Assembly (NCBI GenBank): GCA_004557285.1
Contig: SFEK01000110.1
Location: 1-7,010, forward strand
Source of the DNA: Bacteroidales bacterium
GTDB lineage: Bacteria; Bacteroidota; Bacteroidia; Bacteroidales; Bacteroidaceae
Direction of reading: 5' to 3'
DNA: 7,010 nt
Shown here: piece after piece, positions 5,919 to 7,010 of the stretch
Layout: each line of letters starts with the position of its first letter
Numbering within the stretch: the first letter of the stretch is position 1
Made by a program: the position numbers and the translations under genes
The notes under the pieces: generated by a model
Seen by the model: the letters and a program-made list of their open reading frames with translations, nothing else
Told to the model about the DNA's origin: nothing
The model's database searches: none

Positions 5919-7004
5919 TTATTTTGCTACTGTCACAGCCACACGGTTCAGTTCGTTGACAGGATAGATGTCGCTTGTGGCGCCACCAGCCTTGGTGCTG
6001 ATGCGGTTGGCAGCAATCTTGTAGTTTTCAATCAGATAATCAGCAACAGCCTTGGCACGGGCCTCCGACAGACGCTGGTTGGCCTCAGGGTTACCCTCAG
6101 GTGAGGCATAGCCTGTAATCTCTACCGTAGCAGAAGGATTGGCCTTCATGTAGTCGGCAATCGACTTCACGTTGCCCAGCTGATCCTTGGCGATGTTGCT
6201 CTTAGCCACCTGGAAGAAGATGTTGGGAAGAACAGTACGCTTTTCAACGACAGTCTTCACCACTTCCTTCACCTCAGGTTTGCGGTTTTTCAAAGCCTCG
6301 TTCTCGGCACGAAGTGCGTTGATGCGGTCGTTGAGGGCCTTGATTTCTGCGCTGTTGTCAACCTTTTCCTTCACTACCTTGGTCTTGGAATCGGGGAATA
6401 CGAGAGACACACCGGCCAGGATGGAGGTGTACCAGTCGTGTGAGCCTTGGAGCAGACGACCGTTGAACTGGTCGTTGGTGTTGTCTGCACGATACTCAAT
6501 GTTGAACGCAAGGTTGCGGGCAACACGCCAGTCGAGCTGTGCACCAAGGCGGAAGTTCGGAGAGAACTTGCTGCTGTTGGTGGTGGCCATGCCCGACCAG
6601 TTGAGTCCTACACCTGCGATGCCATAGAGGTTCAAGGCGCGTGGCTTCTTGCAGAACACATTCAGCACGTTGAGCATAGCGTCGAAAGAACCAGTGGCAT
6701 ACTTGAAGCTCTTCTTCTCGCCAGTATAGGCGTCATATACCTTAGAGTTGCAACCCTCGATACCGATACGGGTAGAAACCAAAGGAGTGACATTACGTCC
6801 GATATTAAGGCTGAAAACAGGAGAGGTGAGATGTCCCATTCCCGGTGTGTTAGGGAGCTGGATGCCTCCCTGGAAGTTGACAAACCAACTGGGTGAGAAT
6901 GTGCATCCACCACAGCAAGACTTGTTTTCCTTATCGCAACATTGTGCGTTTGCTGACATGGCTGTAAATAGAGCTGTCAATGCAATAACAAATATTTTTT
7001 TCAT
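5919..7004 (-). CDS. OmpA-family outer-membrane protein (beta-barrel plus peptidoglycan-binding domain)
   Basis: This 361-aa protein should anchor the outer membrane to peptidoglycan. The signal peptide is residues 1-20 (cleavage SANA/QCC); no lipobox is seen. A cysteine-rich start follows (Cys22, 23, 30, 31, 34), then an outer-membrane beta-barrel at about 37-204 (GGIQLP, SLNIGRN, LYGIAGVGLNW, FNIEYRADN, TSILAGVSLVF). A charged, heptad-like helix (about 212-242, IKALNDRINALRAENEAL) links to a C-terminal OmpA domain (about 258-361) with LPNIFFQVAKSNI, EITGYASPEG and NQRLSEARAKAVADYL. Arg316 aligns with the diaminopimelate-binding Arg of E. coli OmpA, but the partner Asp position is Ser301, as in other Bacteroidetes GYASPEG proteins. 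Architecture resembles the Porphyromonas Omp40/41 proteins. The start leaves 6 bp of upstream sequence, so the promoter is outside the window; the gene has its own terminator. Confidence 0.93.
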   Translation of the reverse strand: MKKIFVIALTALFTAMSANAQCCDKENKSCCGGCTFSPSWFVNFQGGIQLPNTPGMGHLTSPVFSLNIGRNVTPLVSTRIGIEGCNSKVYDAYTGEKKSFKYATGSFDAMLNVLNVFCKKPRALNLYGIAGVGLNWSGMATTNSSKFSPNFRLGAQLDWRVARNLAFNIEYRADNTNDQFNGRLLQGSHDWYTSILAGVSLVFPDSKTKVVKEKVDNSAEIKALNDRINALRAENEALKNRKPEVKEVVKTVVEKRTVLPNIFFQVAKSNIAKDQLGNVKSIADYMKANPSATVEITGYASPEGNPEANQRLSEARAKAVADYLIENYKIAANRISTKAGGATSDIYPVNELNRVAVTVAK

Positions 7005-7010
7005 CGTTGA

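Noticed and set aside
6187..6896. Overlapping plus-strand ORFs of about 146-149 aa inside the OmpA-family gene
   Set aside because: They oppose a well-supported OmpA-family gene and show no signal peptide, domain or promoter.
5919..7004. OmpA-family protein as a lipoprotein
   Set aside because: Cysteines 22-23 follow ANAQ, which does not fit a lipobox; a signal peptidase I site after SANA fits well.

Overview
The window reads as ordinary chromosome from a member of the Bacteroidales, most likely Prevotella or a close relative. Four things point there: a DPP7-type S46 dipeptidyl peptidase, an OmpA-family porin whose peptidoglycan loop reads GYASPEG, start codons without Shine-Dalgarno sequences, and two matches to the Bacteroidetes promoter (TTTG at -33, TAnnTTTG at -7). 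The genus is an inference from gene content and style, not from a marker gene.

All five protein genes lie on the minus strand, so transcription runs from high to low coordinates. In that order they are: (1) 7004-5919, an OmpA-family outer-membrane protein, closed by a clear intrinsic terminator at 5836-5868; (2) 5565-4336, a fused SpmA-SpmB membrane protein with its own near-consensus promoter only 8 bp before the ATG; (3) 4252-2786, a polysaccharide (Wzx/MOP-type) flippase; (4) 2789-675, a secreted S46 dipeptidyl peptidase whose ATG overlaps the flippase stop codon (ATGA), closed by a 13-bp perfect hairpin at 630-663; (5) 597-172, a small secreted protein of unknown function. A further leftward promoter at 108-141, followed by a perfect DnaA-box sequence at 62-70, seems to serve a gene beyond the left edge.

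The products share a theme of envelope and exported functions: an outer-membrane anchor, a glycan lipid-carrier flippase, a periplasmic dipeptide-releasing exopeptidase, and an inner-membrane protein of the nucleoside-recognition (Gate) family. I see no mobile element, CRISPR array, tRNA or rRNA, and no defence system.

The least ordinary part is the 353-bp gap between the porin and the SpmAB gene. It holds five tandem 23-bp units, each centred on the palindrome CGTACG at exactly 23-bp spacing, next to a second set of GTTCA/TGAAC words spaced mostly 10-11 bp apart. I found no gene in that gap that I believe.
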